In this document: positions 1-8,325 of the stretch, piece after piece | Numbering within the stretch: the stretch's first letter is position 1 | Layout: every line of letters begins with the position of its first letter | Source of the DNA: Sphingomonadales bacterium | Lineage (GTDB): Bacteria; Bacteroidota; Bacteroidia; UBA7662 | Reading direction: 5' to 3' | DNA: 64,000 nucleotides | Assembly: GCA_016872215.1 (NCBI GenBank) | Contig: VHAX01000002.1 | Span: forward strand, 62,001 to 126,000 | The notes under the pieces: model-generated | The model's database searches: none | What the model saw: the letters and a program-made list of their open reading frames with translations, nothing else | Told to the model about the DNA's origin: nothing | Made by a program: the position numbers and the translations under genes

Positions 1-13
1 CTAACGCAGCGCA

Positions 14-1396
14 ATGCAAAGTTACGCAGAATTTCTGGACCTGAGCGTGGGATTTCCCCAGGAGGGATGGAAACTCATCGACGATGAGTTGTATTTTCAT
101 GACATCAATCTGATGGAAATGGCCGAGACATTCGGCACCCCGCTGCGGTTCACATACTTGCCACTCATCAGTCAGAAAATAGAGAAGGCCAACCATTTGT
201 TTCGTGCGGCATTCGAAAAGCACAGCTACAAAGGCTCATATACCTATTGCTATTGCACGAAGAGTTCTCATTTCAAACACATACTTGAGGAGGCGCTGGT
301 TGCAGGCGTTCAGCTGGAAACCTCATCAGCCTTTGATATGCCGATAATTGAGGCTTTGGAGCGCAAGGGCATGATTACCAAAGACATTATGGTGGTGTGC
401 AATGGCTTCAAAAAGGACAACTATAAAGAGAACATTGTTGACCTAATCCACGATGGGTTTGGCCACATCATCCCGGTGCTCGACAATAAGGAAGAGTTCA
501 ACTACTACGACAATGAAGTGGAGATACCCTGCTCACTGGGCATGCGCTTATCGGCAGAAGAAAAGCCCGACTATCCCTTTTATACCTCCCGGCTCGGAAT
601 CCGGGCCGACGAAATGGTCGATTTCTACCAAAGCAAAATCCGCAACGATCAACGCTTTCGCCTGGAGTTACTTCATTTTTTTGTAAGCAGCGGGTTCAAC
701 GACACACCCCATTTTTGGAACGAGCTGGAGAAACTCGTGAACACCTTTGTCAAACTCAAAAAGGTTTGTCCCGACTTGCACATGCTCGATATTGGGGGCG
801 GATTACCCTTTAAGAATACGCTAGAATTTGAATACGACTACGAGTATATGATTGGGGAGATTGTGCACCGGATCAAATCGATTTGCAATGACAATGACGT
901 GGAGGAGCCGGATCTGATTACGGAATTCGGTAGTTTTACGGTGGCAGAATCCTCAGGCATTATTTTTAAAGTTTTAGGGCGCAAGCAGCAGAATGACCGC
1001 GAAAAATGGCTGATGGTGGACGGCAGTATGATCACGATGTTGCCCGATGTCTGGGCCATGAACCAAAAATTTATTGTGTTGCCCTTGAATAACTGGGACT
1101 CGGAATATGAGCGGGTGAACATTGGGGGTATCACCTGCGATGGCCTGGATTTTTACAAGACGGAGCAGAACAACGCCTCAACCTGGATGCCGAAAACCCG
1201 CAAAGCCCAGTATGTGGCTTTTTTCCACACCGGGGCCTATCAGGAAACGCTCAGCGGTACAGGGGGAATACACCACTGCCTGATTCCTACGCCGAGGCAT
1301 GTTCTGATTCGGAAGACGAAAGACAACAACCTTGATTATCAGTTGTTTCAGGAGGAGCAAAGCAGCAAACAGGTATTGAAAATTCTAGGTTACTGA
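14..1396 (+). CDS. speA: Arginine decarboxylase, alanine-racemase-fold PLP enzyme
   Basis: This 460-residue protein belongs to the fold-type III (alanine racemase-like) PLP decarboxylases that Bacteroidota use as biosynthetic arginine decarboxylase, the step from arginine to agmatine in polyamine synthesis. The PLP lysine is likely K83 in the strand motif YCTKSSHF. A glycine-rich phosphate-binding loop, DIGGG, lies near residue 260, and the C-terminal barrel carries SGTGGIHHC. The length matches the roughly 460-residue Bacteroidota form and not the long enterobacterial SpeA. Only 13 bases precede the start, so promoter and upstream neighbour are not visible. Substrate choice (arginine versus another basic amino acid or carboxyspermidine) is inferred from family resemblance. 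A small basic gene follows 41 bases downstream. Confidence 0.8.
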   Translation: MQSYAEFLDLSVGFPQEGWKLIDDELYFHDINLMEMAETFGTPLRFTYLPLISQKIEKANHLFRAAFEKHSYKGSYTYCYCTKSSHFKHILEEALVAGVQLETSSAFDMPIIEALERKGMITKDIMVVCNGFKKDNYKENIVDLIHDGFGHIIPVLDNKEEFNYYDNEVEIPCSLGMRLSAEEKPDYPFYTSRLGIRADEMVDFYQSKIRNDQRFRLELLHFFVSSGFNDTPHFWNELEKLVNTFVKLKKVCPDLHMLDIGGGLPFKNTLEFEYDYEYMIGEIVHRIKSICNDNDVEEPDLITEFGSFTVAESSGIIFKVLGRKQQNDREKWLMVDGSMITMLPDVWAMNQKFIVLPLNNWDSEYERVNIGGITCDGLDFYKTEQNNASTWMPKTRKAQYVAFFHTGAYQETLSGTGGIHHCLIPTPRHVLIRKTKDNNLDYQLFQEEQSSKQVLKILGY

Positions 1397-1411
1397 ACTG
1401 CCGATTTTTCG

Positions 1412-1419
1412 TATACTTG
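1412..1419 (+). promoter_or_regulatory. Putative -7 box for the 45-residue basic protein
   Basis: The sequence TATACTTG differs at one base from the Bacteroidota -7 consensus TAnnTTTG. It sits 18 bases before the ATG at 1438 and is not needed by any other gene. Confidence 0.35.
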
Positions 1420-1437
1420 CACCTCAAAATTTTTGTT

Positions 1438-1575
1438 ATGGGGGTTACCAAACTCAAAAGAAAAGCGGCCAAAAACAAAACCGTTTCGCGTCTTCGCAAT
1501 CAGGGTCTCACCAAAACCAGCTTGGGGTCCTACAAAAACCACCGCAAGGAGTCGGAATCGGCTACAGCTGAATAA
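1438..1575 (+). CDS. Small basic conserved hypothetical protein (45 aa)
   Basis: This open reading frame encodes 45 residues starting MGVTKLKRKAAKNKTVSR. The N-terminal half is rich in Lys and Arg, and the C-terminus is short and polar (ESESATAE). I recognise the MGxTKLKRK type of start from small unnamed Bacteroidota proteins, but no function is known to me; nucleic-acid or ribosome association would fit the charge and is inference only. It lies just downstream of the arginine decarboxylase and has its own weak -7 box. Its last 14 bases overlap the 3' end of the convergent DUF2452 gene. It is shorter than most annotation thresholds and could be missed. Confidence 0.6.
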   Translation: MGVTKLKRKAAKNKTVSRLRNQGLTKTSLGSYKNHRKESESATAE

Positions 1576-2035
1576 TTTGTAAGGCGTCTTTCGTCGCGTC
1601 GCCTGATAGACCAACCGCCTCCCAGGTTTTGTCACCCAACAGCCGCACCGATGTGGCGAATGCCTCAAAGGGTAAGCGTCCGCCCCACTCAGTCGGGGCG
1701 ATCATCGAGAGTACCCTCTGACCATTTTTTCTTAGGTATAAATGGTAGGTTTGTCCTACCACCGGATCAAATCCCATATCGGACCCATATACCTCTTCAG
1801 CAAGCTTCAACCTTTCTTCTATTTTTCGGGCCTGTTGCATCAAGACATCTGCCTGCCTTCGCAACATGGCCATTTGCTGTTCGGCCTGCTCCCTTGCCGT
1901 TTCCAAAGAGTGACTTTTCGCCTTTCCTTTGTCGATCGGCCGAATCACGGGACTGCTCACATGTACCGCAATCGGGGCAAAGGATGCCTCACCGGTGTAA
2001 TAAGCATATTCTTCCTTCATATCTATTGTTGCCAT
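1562..2035 (-). CDS. DUF2452 domain protein
   Basis: The protein has about 157 residues and matches the DUF2452 family of Bacteroidota in pattern. It has an early PVIRPIDKGK segment, a central helical stretch (about residues 45-80) predicted to form a coiled coil, and the signature GQTYHLYLRKNG followed by LSMIAPTEWGG. The biochemical role of the family is unknown. The start is placed on the ATG at 2035; a GTG codon immediately upstream would add one residue. It is transcribed towards the small basic gene and overlaps its end by 14 bases, so the two 3' ends are convergent. The divergent neighbour is the primary sigma factor, with roughly 260 bases of AT-rich intergenic sequence between them. 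Confidence 0.75.
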   Translation of the reverse strand: MATIDMKEEYAYYTGEASFAPIAVHVSSPVIRPIDKGKAKSHSLETAREQAEQQMAMLRRQADVLMQQARKIEERLKLAEEVYGSDMGFDPVVGQTYHLYLRKNGQRVLSMIAPTEWGGRLPFEAFATSVRLLGDKTWEAVGLSGDATKDALQIIQL

Positions 2036-2295
2036 CACTTTATTGCCTGACGTTCGGAAAAGCCCGCGTACAACTGCATGCTTGAATGGTTGTGACCGGA
2101 ATTCATATCGTCAATTATTTATTGTTGCTCATTATTAATTTGACAATGCAACAATTCAGGTCAGCGATGGTTCATTTTTCTCCCTAAAGGATTTAATCTC
2201 ACAAACCGGGAACTTTTTAATTTCTTAAGCGTTCAGGGGCATGTAGTATTGATTCACACTTCCTTCGTCCCTGAAATCATCCCTTAAATTCTTCT

Positions 2296-3159
2296 ATGAG
2301 GCAACTGAAAATTACCAAATCCATTACCAACCGGGAAAGTCAATCCCTTGAGAAATACCTGCAGGAAATTGGCAAAGTAGACCTAATAACCCCCGAGGAG
2401 GAGGTGGTCCTGGCGAAAAAAATTAAGGAGGGTGATCAGGCTGCCCTTGAAAAACTCACCAAAGCGAATTTACGATTTGTGGTTTCGGTGGCTAAACAAT
2501 ACCAAAATCAGGGACTAACCCTGAGCGACCTGATCAACGAAGGAAACCTTGGCTTGATTAAAGCGGCCCGTCGATTCGACGAAACCCGTGGATTTAAATT
2601 TATTTCCTATGCCGTTTGGTGGATTCGTCAGTCTATACTTTCAGCCCTCGCTGAACACTCACGCATCGTTCGCCTACCCCTCAACCGTGTCGGCTCACTC
2701 AACAAAATCGGAAAAGCCTTTTCGCAACTCGAGCAACAGCACGAACGTGACCCCTCGGTCTACGAATTGGCTGAAATGCTTCAGATTTCAGCCGATGAAG
2801 TTGAAAACACGATGAGCATCAGCGGAAGGCACATTTCAATGGACGCGCCTTTTGTGCAAGGAGAAGAGAACACCCTTTTGGATGTTTTGGTTAACGACGA
2901 TGCGCCCCGAAGCGACAGCATCCTTATGCAAGAATCGCTGGCAAGCGAAATTGAACGGTCGCTCAACACCCTCACGGAACGCCAGAGGCAGGTCATTCAA
3001 CTGTATTTTGGGATTGGTGCCAGCCACGCCCGCTCATTAGAAGATATTGGCGCACAATTCGAGTTGACTCGTGAGCGGGTTCGTCAGATCAAAGACAAGG
3101 CACTGAAGCGTCTGAGGCACACCTCGCGCAGCAAGTTGCTGAAGAATTATCTCGGTTAA
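2296..3159 (+). CDS. rpoD: Primary RNA polymerase sigma factor RpoD/SigA
   Basis: This is the housekeeping sigma factor of Bacteroidota, 287 residues long and without the long region 1.1 of proteobacterial sigma-70. Region 1.2 (about 16-50) contains [15 protein letters not shown]. Region 2 (about 58-125) contains the core-binding and -10 melting motifs, including [13 protein letters not shown]. Region 3 follows, and region 4 ends with the -35-type helix-turn-helix [18 protein letters not shown]. Bacteroidota sigma-A recognises the TAnnTTTG/TTG promoters seen throughout this window. The 260-base upstream region contains no gene and no perfect -7 box that I could see. ffh follows 61 bases downstream with its own promoter. 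Confidence 0.95.
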   Translation: MRQLKITKSITNRESQSLEKYLQEIGKVDLITPEEEVVLAKKIKEGDQAALEKLTKANLRFVVSVAKQYQNQGLTLSDLINEGNLGLIKAARRFDETRGFKFISYAVWWIRQSILSALAEHSRIVRLPLNRVGSLNKIGKAFSQLEQQHERDPSVYELAEMLQISADEVENTMSISGRHISMDAPFVQGEENTLLDVLVNDDAPRSDSILMQESLASEIERSLNTLTERQRQVIQLYFGIGASHARSLEDIGAQFELTRERVRQIKDKALKRLRHTSRSKLLKNYLG

Positions 3160-3207
3160 ATCCTGTTATTGTTAGCTGATCACCCAACGGGTTTACCCGT
3201 CTGGGCT

Positions 3208-3215
3208 TATTTTTG
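3208..3215 (+). promoter_or_regulatory. -7 promoter box of ffh, five bases before the start codon
   Basis: The sequence TATTTTTG is a perfect TAnnTTTG match and is separated from the ffh ATG by only CCGCC. Transcription would begin at or next to the start codon, implying a leaderless mRNA. Confidence 0.55.
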
Positions 3216-3220
3216 CCGCC

Positions 3221-4549
3221 ATGTTTGAACGTCTTACCGATAAAATTGAATCCGCATTTCGCACCTTAAAAGGACAGGGTCGCATATCGGAAAACAATAT
3301 TTCCGAAACCATGAAGGAAATCCGGCGGGCCTTGCTCGATGCCGATGTACATTTCAATATTGCCAAGGAGTTCACCGAGCGGGTGAAACAGGAGGCGTTG
3401 GGACAAAACGTCATCAAAAGTATCTCCCCAGGCCAACTTCTGGTGAAGATTATGAATCAGGAGTTGGCCCAGCTCATGGGCGGCGCGGCTAGTGAGCTGA
3501 AAATAAGCGGGAATCCGGCCGTAATTCTTATCGCCGGACTCCAAGGCTCTGGTAAAACCACATTCAGTGCCAAACTGGCCGATCGGCTCCACAAGCAAAA
3601 TAATAAAGTCATGCTGGTGGCCTGTGATGTCTATCGCCCGGCCGCCATAGATCAGTTAAAGATTCTGGGTGGTGACATAGGCGTTGAGGTCTACAGCGAC
3701 GAACAAGAGAATAATCCGCTAATTATTGCCAGGTCCGCCGTTCGCAAGGCGGGAATGGAAGGTTGTGGGGTGGTGATTGTGGATACAGCAGGTCGACTCG
3801 CCGTGGATGCAGTGATGATGACCGAAATCAAAGGTCTGCACAGCGATCTGCGTCCGTGTGAGACCCTTTTCGTAGTGGATGCCATGACTGGTCAGGATGC
3901 TGTGAACACCGCGCGCGCATTCCACGATGCGCTTAATTACGAGGGGGTTGTGCTCACCAAAATGGATGGGGATGCCCGTGGAGGTGCCGCTCTCAGTATA
4001 AGCTATACGGTGGGCAAACCGATAAAGTTCTTGAGCACGGGTGAGAAGATGCAGGCGTTGGAGGTGTTTCACCCCGATCGTATGGCCAACCGCATTTTGG
4101 GTATGGGTGATGTCGTGAGTCTGGTGGAACGTGCCCAGGCCGAGATTGATGAGCAGGAGGCCGAACGCCTGAGTAAAAAAATGAGTCGGAATCAGTTTGA
4201 TTTATCGGATTTCTTAGGTCAAATTAAGCAGATCAAAAAAATGGGGAACATCAAGGAGATGCTGGGCATGATTCCGGGAATGTCGAAAGCTATGAAGGAT
4301 ATGGACATATCCGACTCTGCTTTTGTTCCGGTAGAAGCCATGATTTTATCGATGACACCCGGCGAACGCGCTAATCCCGACACTATCAATGCCAGTCGCA
4401 AAGAACGAATCGCCCGAGGATCCGGCACCAGTGTACAGCAGGTGAATCAGCTGCTCAAACAGTTTCAGGAAATGAAAGAGATGATCCGCAAGATGAATCA
4501 GGGGCCTATGGGTTTTCCTGGTATGCCAGGCGGGGTCAGGCGCAGATAA
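3221..4549 (+). CDS. ffh: Signal recognition particle GTPase Ffh
   Basis: Ffh binds signal peptides of nascent membrane and secreted proteins together with the 4.5S RNA and docks with FtsY. The 442-residue protein has the N domain (about 1-95), the GTPase domain with P-loop GLQGSGKTT, DTAGRL and TKMDGDARGG motifs, and a methionine-rich M domain (about 300-430) containing clusters such as MLGMIPGMSKAM. It ends in a short Gly/Met/Pro tail, GPMGFPGMPGG. Its partner ftsY is in this window on the other strand at 40.4-41.3 kb. The downstream operon rpsP-rimM-trmD-rplS is a conserved neighbour of ffh in many bacteria. Confidence 0.96.
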   Translation: MFERLTDKIESAFRTLKGQGRISENNISETMKEIRRALLDADVHFNIAKEFTERVKQEALGQNVIKSISPGQLLVKIMNQELAQLMGGAASELKISGNPAVILIAGLQGSGKTTFSAKLADRLHKQNNKVMLVACDVYRPAAIDQLKILGGDIGVEVYSDEQENNPLIIARSAVRKAGMEGCGVVIVDTAGRLAVDAVMMTEIKGLHSDLRPCETLFVVDAMTGQDAVNTARAFHDALNYEGVVLTKMDGDARGGAALSISYTVGKPIKFLSTGEKMQALEVFHPDRMANRILGMGDVVSLVERAQAEIDEQEAERLSKKMSRNQFDLSDFLGQIKQIKKMGNIKEMLGMIPGMSKAMKDMDISDSAFVPVEAMILSMTPGERANPDTINASRKERIARGSGTSVQQVNQLLKQFQEMKEMIRKMNQGPMGFPGMPGGVRRR

Positions 4550-4597
4550 GTCCAAATTCGCTTTCACACACGATTATTGCTTTTGAATTTCTTTCCG

Positions 4598-4605
4598 TAC
4601 CTTTG
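4598..4605 (+). promoter_or_regulatory. Promoter of the rpsP operon
   Basis: The -7 box TACCTTTG matches the consensus exactly. A TTG at 4577-4579 lies 18 bases upstream and can serve as the -33 element. The start codon of rpsP is 33 bases downstream. Confidence 0.6.
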
Positions 4606-4638
4606 CGCCTCTAAAATGTAACACGTTTATCAGTACTT

Positions 4639-5412
4639 ATGTCTGTAAAAATCAGATTGCAGCGTTTCGGAAGGAAAGGTCGCCCCATTTACCACATTGT
4701 GGTGGCCGATGCCCGTGCACCACGTGATGGTCGATATATAGCGCGCCTGGGTTCATACAACCCAAATACCAACCCGGCCACGATCGATTTGTCGGTCGAT
4801 GATACCGTTCAATGGATCCGCAACGGAGTCCAGCCAACGGACACCTGCCGTGCAATCCTCTCCTACAAAGGTGTCATGATGAAAAAACACCTTCAGGACG
4901 GTGTGGTGAAAGGTGCCTTTTCTCAGGAAGAAGCAGAAAATCGATTTGGTGCGTGGCTACAATCGAAAGAAGAACGAATTGAAGCTAAAAAGAGCAGACT
5001 GAAGGCCGCCGGTGATGAACGCAGAAAAGCGCGTATGGCGGCCGAATCCAAAATAAATCAGGAACGCGCTGCAGCACTAATCGCCAAAAAGAGTGCATTG
5101 GCCGCTGAATTGGAAGCGGTAGCACGTGCTGCTGCGTCAGAGGCTGCTGTTGGTGAACACGAGCTGGCAGTCGACGAGACGAGTGTTGACGCCCCTGTGG
5201 ATGAGACCACAGCTGTTGCCGGTCACGCTGCTACTGAAGAGGATTCTGATACTGAGCCTTCTCCGGTAGATTCTGCACCTGAGGTAAATGAAACTACAGC
5301 AGAGGCGCCTTCGGATGACGTTACACATATTGTCTCAGATGAAACACCTTCGGCCGGCGAACCCGCATCTGACGATGCAACGGGCGAGTTAACCACCGAA
5401 GAACAGGCCTGA
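4639..5412 (+). CDS. rpsP: 30S ribosomal protein bS16 with a long acidic Ala/Glu/Thr tail
   Basis: Residues 1 to about 85 are a normal bS16 that binds 16S rRNA during early 30S assembly (start MSVKIRLQRFGRKGRP). The remaining roughly 170 residues are not part of the bacterial S16 core. They begin with a charged helical, coiled-coil-like stretch (about 90-150), followed by an acidic, low-complexity Ala/Glu/Asp/Thr region up to the end. Bacteroidota S16 proteins often carry tails, but 257 residues is long. The reading frame is open throughout with no frameshift, so the tail is part of the gene. It leads the operon rpsP-rimM-trmD, and rplS has its own promoter. Confidence 0.93.
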   Translation: MSVKIRLQRFGRKGRPIYHIVVADARAPRDGRYIARLGSYNPNTNPATIDLSVDDTVQWIRNGVQPTDTCRAILSYKGVMMKKHLQDGVVKGAFSQEEAENRFGAWLQSKEERIEAKKSRLKAAGDERRKARMAAESKINQERAAALIAKKSALAAELEAVARAAASEAAVGEHELAVDETSVDAPVDETTAVAGHAATEEDSDTEPSPVDSAPEVNETTAEAPSDDVTHIVSDETPSAGEPASDDATGELTTEEQA

Positions 5413-5479
5413 TTTCTCTCAGAATTCAACCAAACGGAATACGAATTCTGTTTGGAATCATAAAGGGTATAGTTCCAAA

Positions 5480-6034
5480 ATGTCAACAACGAATTGGTTG
5501 GAGTTTGGGGTCGTTGATCGTGTACACGGTCTACAGGGAGCCGTTGTGATAAGAATCTCTAAGTCCATTTTGCTAAGGAATGTTTTGACCTGTTCGACTT
5601 TTTTCCTTGAATCAACCGATACCAAAGTTCCCTACCCGGTCATCCGCTACTCACCACCCGTACAGAGAGGCATGGTGGTTTGGCTGGAAGATGTGAAGCA
5701 TCGGGATGAGGCCCAAAAGTTGGTGGGTTCCGTGGTTTGGATTCAACACAGAGATGTGAAGACTCCTCAACCTGAATCCCCCTTACAGACTCTGTCAGAT
5801 TACCTGGGATATCGTGTGGTTTTAACCGATGAACCGTGTGGAGAAGAAGCACGACTGATAGATGTTCGGCAGATGCCCGGACAAATCATGATGGAAATCG
5901 AAGAACAATGGGGCACCTGGCTATGTCCGTTTCAGCCTGCGTTCATCGTTTCGGTCGATCAATCTGCCAGAATATTCACTTTGAATCCGCCCGTTGGCTT
6001 ACGCTCACTCTATATATCTGAACATGAGGATTGA
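5480..6034 (+). CDS. rimM: Ribosome maturation factor RimM
   Basis: RimM assists maturation of the 30S head and binds protein S19. The 184-residue protein has the N-terminal RimM barrel (about 5-90), with the FGVVDRVHGLQGAV start typical of the family, and a C-terminal PRC-barrel (about 100-180) with a conserved LGYRV segment. It begins 67 bases after rpsP and its last 11 bases overlap the start of trmD, so translation of the two is probably coupled. The neighbourhood rpsP-rimM-trmD-rplS is the textbook arrangement and supports the call. Confidence 0.92.
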   Translation: MSTTNWLEFGVVDRVHGLQGAVVIRISKSILLRNVLTCSTFFLESTDTKVPYPVIRYSPPVQRGMVVWLEDVKHRDEAQKLVGSVVWIQHRDVKTPQPESPLQTLSDYLGYRVVLTDEPCGEEARLIDVRQMPGQIMMEIEEQWGTWLCPFQPAFIVSVDQSARIFTLNPPVGLRSLYISEHED

Positions 6035-6713
6035 TATCATCAGCGCGGTGCCAGACCTCATAAGCAGCTTTTTAGAGCATAGCATTGTTCAAAGGGCGCG
6101 CTCCAAAGGAATCATGGACATTCAGCTACATGACCTACACGACTACAGTACACGAAAGTTCAGGCAAATCGACGACGCTCCTTATGGGGGCGGTTCTGGA
6201 ATGGTGTTGGGGATAGAACCCATCGACCGTTGCATCACTGCACTCAAATCAGAACGCAGTTATGATGAAGTCATTTTTATGAGTCCCGACGGGCAGCCCC
6301 TCACGCAAAGTGTTTGTCATCGCCTGACCCTCAAACAGAATTTGATCATCCTGTGCGGCCACTACAAAGGGGTGGATGAACGCGTGCGCACCGGCTTGTG
6401 CACAATGGAGATTTCCATTGGCGATTATGTGCTGAGTGGGGGGGAACTTCCTGCGGCTGTTTTGACAGATGCCATAACCCGTCTGCAGCCCGGCGTCCTG
6501 AGTGATGTGCAGTCGGCCTTAAGTGATTCGTTCCAGGATGGGCTCCTGTCGCCACCGGTCTACACCCGCCCGGCGGTCTACCGCGACTGGGCAGTACCGG
6601 AAGTCCTACGGTCGGGACATGAAACCCAAATCGATGCATGGCGTCATGAACAGGCCCTGATGCGAACAAAATTGAGGCGTCCTGATTTACTCGCGGATCA
6701 GGGTGATGTGTAA
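6024..6713 (+). CDS. trmD: tRNA (guanine37-N1)-methyltransferase TrmD
   Basis: TrmD methylates G37 next to the anticodon, preventing +1 frameshifts. The start is placed at the ATG at 6024 (MRIDIISAVPDL), because family members begin exactly here; an upstream in-frame ATG at 5994 would add ten unconserved residues. The 229-residue protein has the SPOUT trefoil-knot motifs CGHYKGVDERV and IGDYVLSGGELPA, which form the S-adenosylmethionine site, and a C-terminal helical domain. It overlaps rimM by 11 bases. Confidence 0.95.
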   Translation: MRIDIISAVPDLISSFLEHSIVQRARSKGIMDIQLHDLHDYSTRKFRQIDDAPYGGGSGMVLGIEPIDRCITALKSERSYDEVIFMSPDGQPLTQSVCHRLTLKQNLIILCGHYKGVDERVRTGLCTMEISIGDYVLSGGELPAAVLTDAITRLQPGVLSDVQSALSDSFQDGLLSPPVYTRPAVYRDWAVPEVLRSGHETQIDAWRHEQALMRTKLRRPDLLADQGDV

Positions 6714-6724
6714 TTCTTTTTTTC

Positions 6725-6732
6725 TATCTTTG
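6725..6732 (+). promoter_or_regulatory. Promoter of rplS
   Basis: TATCTTTG, followed by C, is a perfect -7 box 22 bases upstream of the rplS ATG, just after the trmD stop. It gives rplS a promoter independent of the operon. Confidence 0.55.
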
Positions 6733-6754
6733 CACCCTGTTAAAAAAATCGAAC

Positions 6755-7099
6755 ATGGATCTGTTGACCTTCGTTGAACAAGACAATACACCCGAACGCT
6801 CTTTACCTGCTTTCCGTTCGGGAGACACCATTGCCGTTCACTATAAAATCCGCGAGGGGAATAAGGAGCGTATACAGGTTTTCCAGGGCATCGTGTTGCA
6901 ACGCCGTGGGGCGGCAGCCACCGAAACCTTCACGGTTCGTAAAATGTCTAACGGTATCGGGGTTGAGAGGATCTTCCCGGTAGCCTCCCCTTTTATCGAA
7001 AAGGTAGATTTATTGACCCAAGGGGTAGTTCGCCGCTCCCGGATCTTCTATCTCAGGGAAGCCACAGGCAAATCCGCCCGTATTAAGGCCAAGCGCTGA
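6755..7099 (+). CDS. rplS: 50S ribosomal protein bL19
   Basis: bL19 sits at the subunit interface of the 50S subunit. The 114-residue protein has the family motifs FRSGDTIAVHYKI and EGNKERIQVFQGIVLQRRG, and the C-terminal RSRIFYLRE. It closes the rpsP-rimM-trmD-rplS block and has its own -7 box. Length and sequence are standard; nothing is missing. The 177 bases that follow, up to pyrD, hold a small hairpin but no gene. Confidence 0.96.
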   Translation: MDLLTFVEQDNTPERSLPAFRSGDTIAVHYKIREGNKERIQVFQGIVLQRRGAAATETFTVRKMSNGIGVERIFPVASPFIEKVDLLTQGVVRRSRIFYLREATGKSARIKAKR

Positions 7100-7194
7100 T
7101 CGGCAATACTATCGCGCCACGCATTGGCAATGTTTCCACAGCCCATTGGGGCAAAACTCATTTAGTAGGGCAACACTCAACATGAGGTCGTCAC

Positions 7195-7210
7195 AGGTTT
7201 CTTCAAACCT
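7195..7210 (+). terminator. Hairpin downstream of rplS, possible terminator
   Basis: AGGTTT CTTC AAACCT is a perfect 6-bp hairpin. ATGAGGT at 7182-7188 can pair instead with ACCTCAT at 7207-7213, giving an alternative structure. A short T-rich stretch follows. It lies between the convergent rplS and pyrD genes and could end either transcript. The support is structural only. Confidence 0.3.
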
Positions 7211-7276
7211 CATAGATGTTTTGTCCTATGAATTTGCGCTTCCGTGCTATGGGATTCAGGGACTATTTTCCTGGTA

Positions 7277-8320
7277 TTACAATCCTCCAATTGTTGTTCT
7301 ATCCTTACCCAATCGGGCAATGCGGTAGATCAGTTCTGGTCCGGAATAGACAAATCCTGTATACAATTGTACGATGGGTGATCCCAAATAAAAACGCGAT
7401 GCAGCGTCTTCGGCTTTCATCATTCCGCCAGAGGCCAATACCGGCAATTGTCTGCCCAATGCTTCCACGAGCAATTTGGTGGCCTGATTCGACAATTCGG
7501 CCAGAGGTGCTCCGCTTATACCCCCTTCCCCATATTGGTTGGCTATGCTTCGCTCATCCTGAGTGAGCATGGATCGATTAAGCGTCGTGTTTGTTGCGAT
7601 AATTCCATCAATTCCTGAAGAAATTGCCGTGTCGGCCACTTCTAGGATTTGCCGGTGGTCAAGGTCCGGGGCAATCTTAAGAAAAACCGGACGGTTGGTG
7701 TTTTGTCGGCAGCGGAATTTAATAAGTGGATCCAAAATTCCCTTAAGCCAGGCAGATTCCTGCAATTGTCTCAATTGGGGCGTGTTTGGGGAACTGACGT
7801 TGACCGTAAAATAGTCGACGTAGGGATAAAAACGCTCCATGACCAGCAAATAATCCAGATAGGCTTCCTCGAGGGGGGTATCCTTGTTTTTTCCCAGATT
7901 ACACCCCACAATGAGTCCGTTGGGTTTATTTATAAGTCGCCCCACAATCGACTCCATTCCATCGTTGTTGAAACCCATTCGGTTGATGAGTGCCTGGGAT
8001 TTGGGGAGGCGAAACAAGCGAGGGCGCGGATTACCTGCTTGTCCACGCGGAGTTATCGTACCCACCTCCACATGACCAAAGCCCAATGCATGGACCGCCC
8101 GGAGATAACAAGCATTTTTATCGAAACCTGCAGCCAATCCCACCCGATTCGGAAATTGTAGTCCCGCAACAACCACAGGATCCACAACCCGTGGACGGAA
8201 GCCTCTGAGCAGAAAATGCAGCCAACGGAAGGCAGCCAAGGCTTGCAAGGCGGACATGGCCAGATGATGAGAAACCTCGGGTTCGAACAGGAATAAAATG
8301 CGGCGAAATATATTGAACAT
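7277..8320 (-). CDS. pyrD: Dihydroorotate dehydrogenase, quinone-dependent (class 2)
   Basis: PyrD oxidises dihydroorotate to orotate in pyrimidine synthesis and passes electrons to membrane quinones. The 347-residue protein has the class-2 N-terminal membrane-associating helical part (about 1-45), the FMN-binding barrel, the motif NVSSPNTPQLR with the catalytic Ser, and the phosphate loop ASGGM near the C-terminus. It is followed upstream on the same strand by mnmD, whose stop is only five bases from the pyrD start, so the two are co-transcribed from the promoter at 9030-9037. Confidence 0.95.
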   Translation of the reverse strand: MFNIFRRILFLFEPEVSHHLAMSALQALAAFRWLHFLLRGFRPRVVDPVVVAGLQFPNRVGLAAGFDKNACYLRAVHALGFGHVEVGTITPRGQAGNPRPRLFRLPKSQALINRMGFNNDGMESIVGRLINKPNGLIVGCNLGKNKDTPLEEAYLDYLLVMERFYPYVDYFTVNVSSPNTPQLRQLQESAWLKGILDPLIKFRCRQNTNRPVFLKIAPDLDHRQILEVADTAISSGIDGIIATNTTLNRSMLTQDERSIANQYGEGGISGAPLAELSNQATKLLVEALGRQLPVLASGGMMKAEDAASRFYLGSPIVQLYTGFVYSGPELIYRIARLGKDRTTIGGL

Positions 8321-8325
8321 AGGCT

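Noticed and set aside
1651-2085. Plus-strand frame of 144 residues opposite DUF2452
   Set aside because: It is the shadow of DUF2452, whose motifs are clear.
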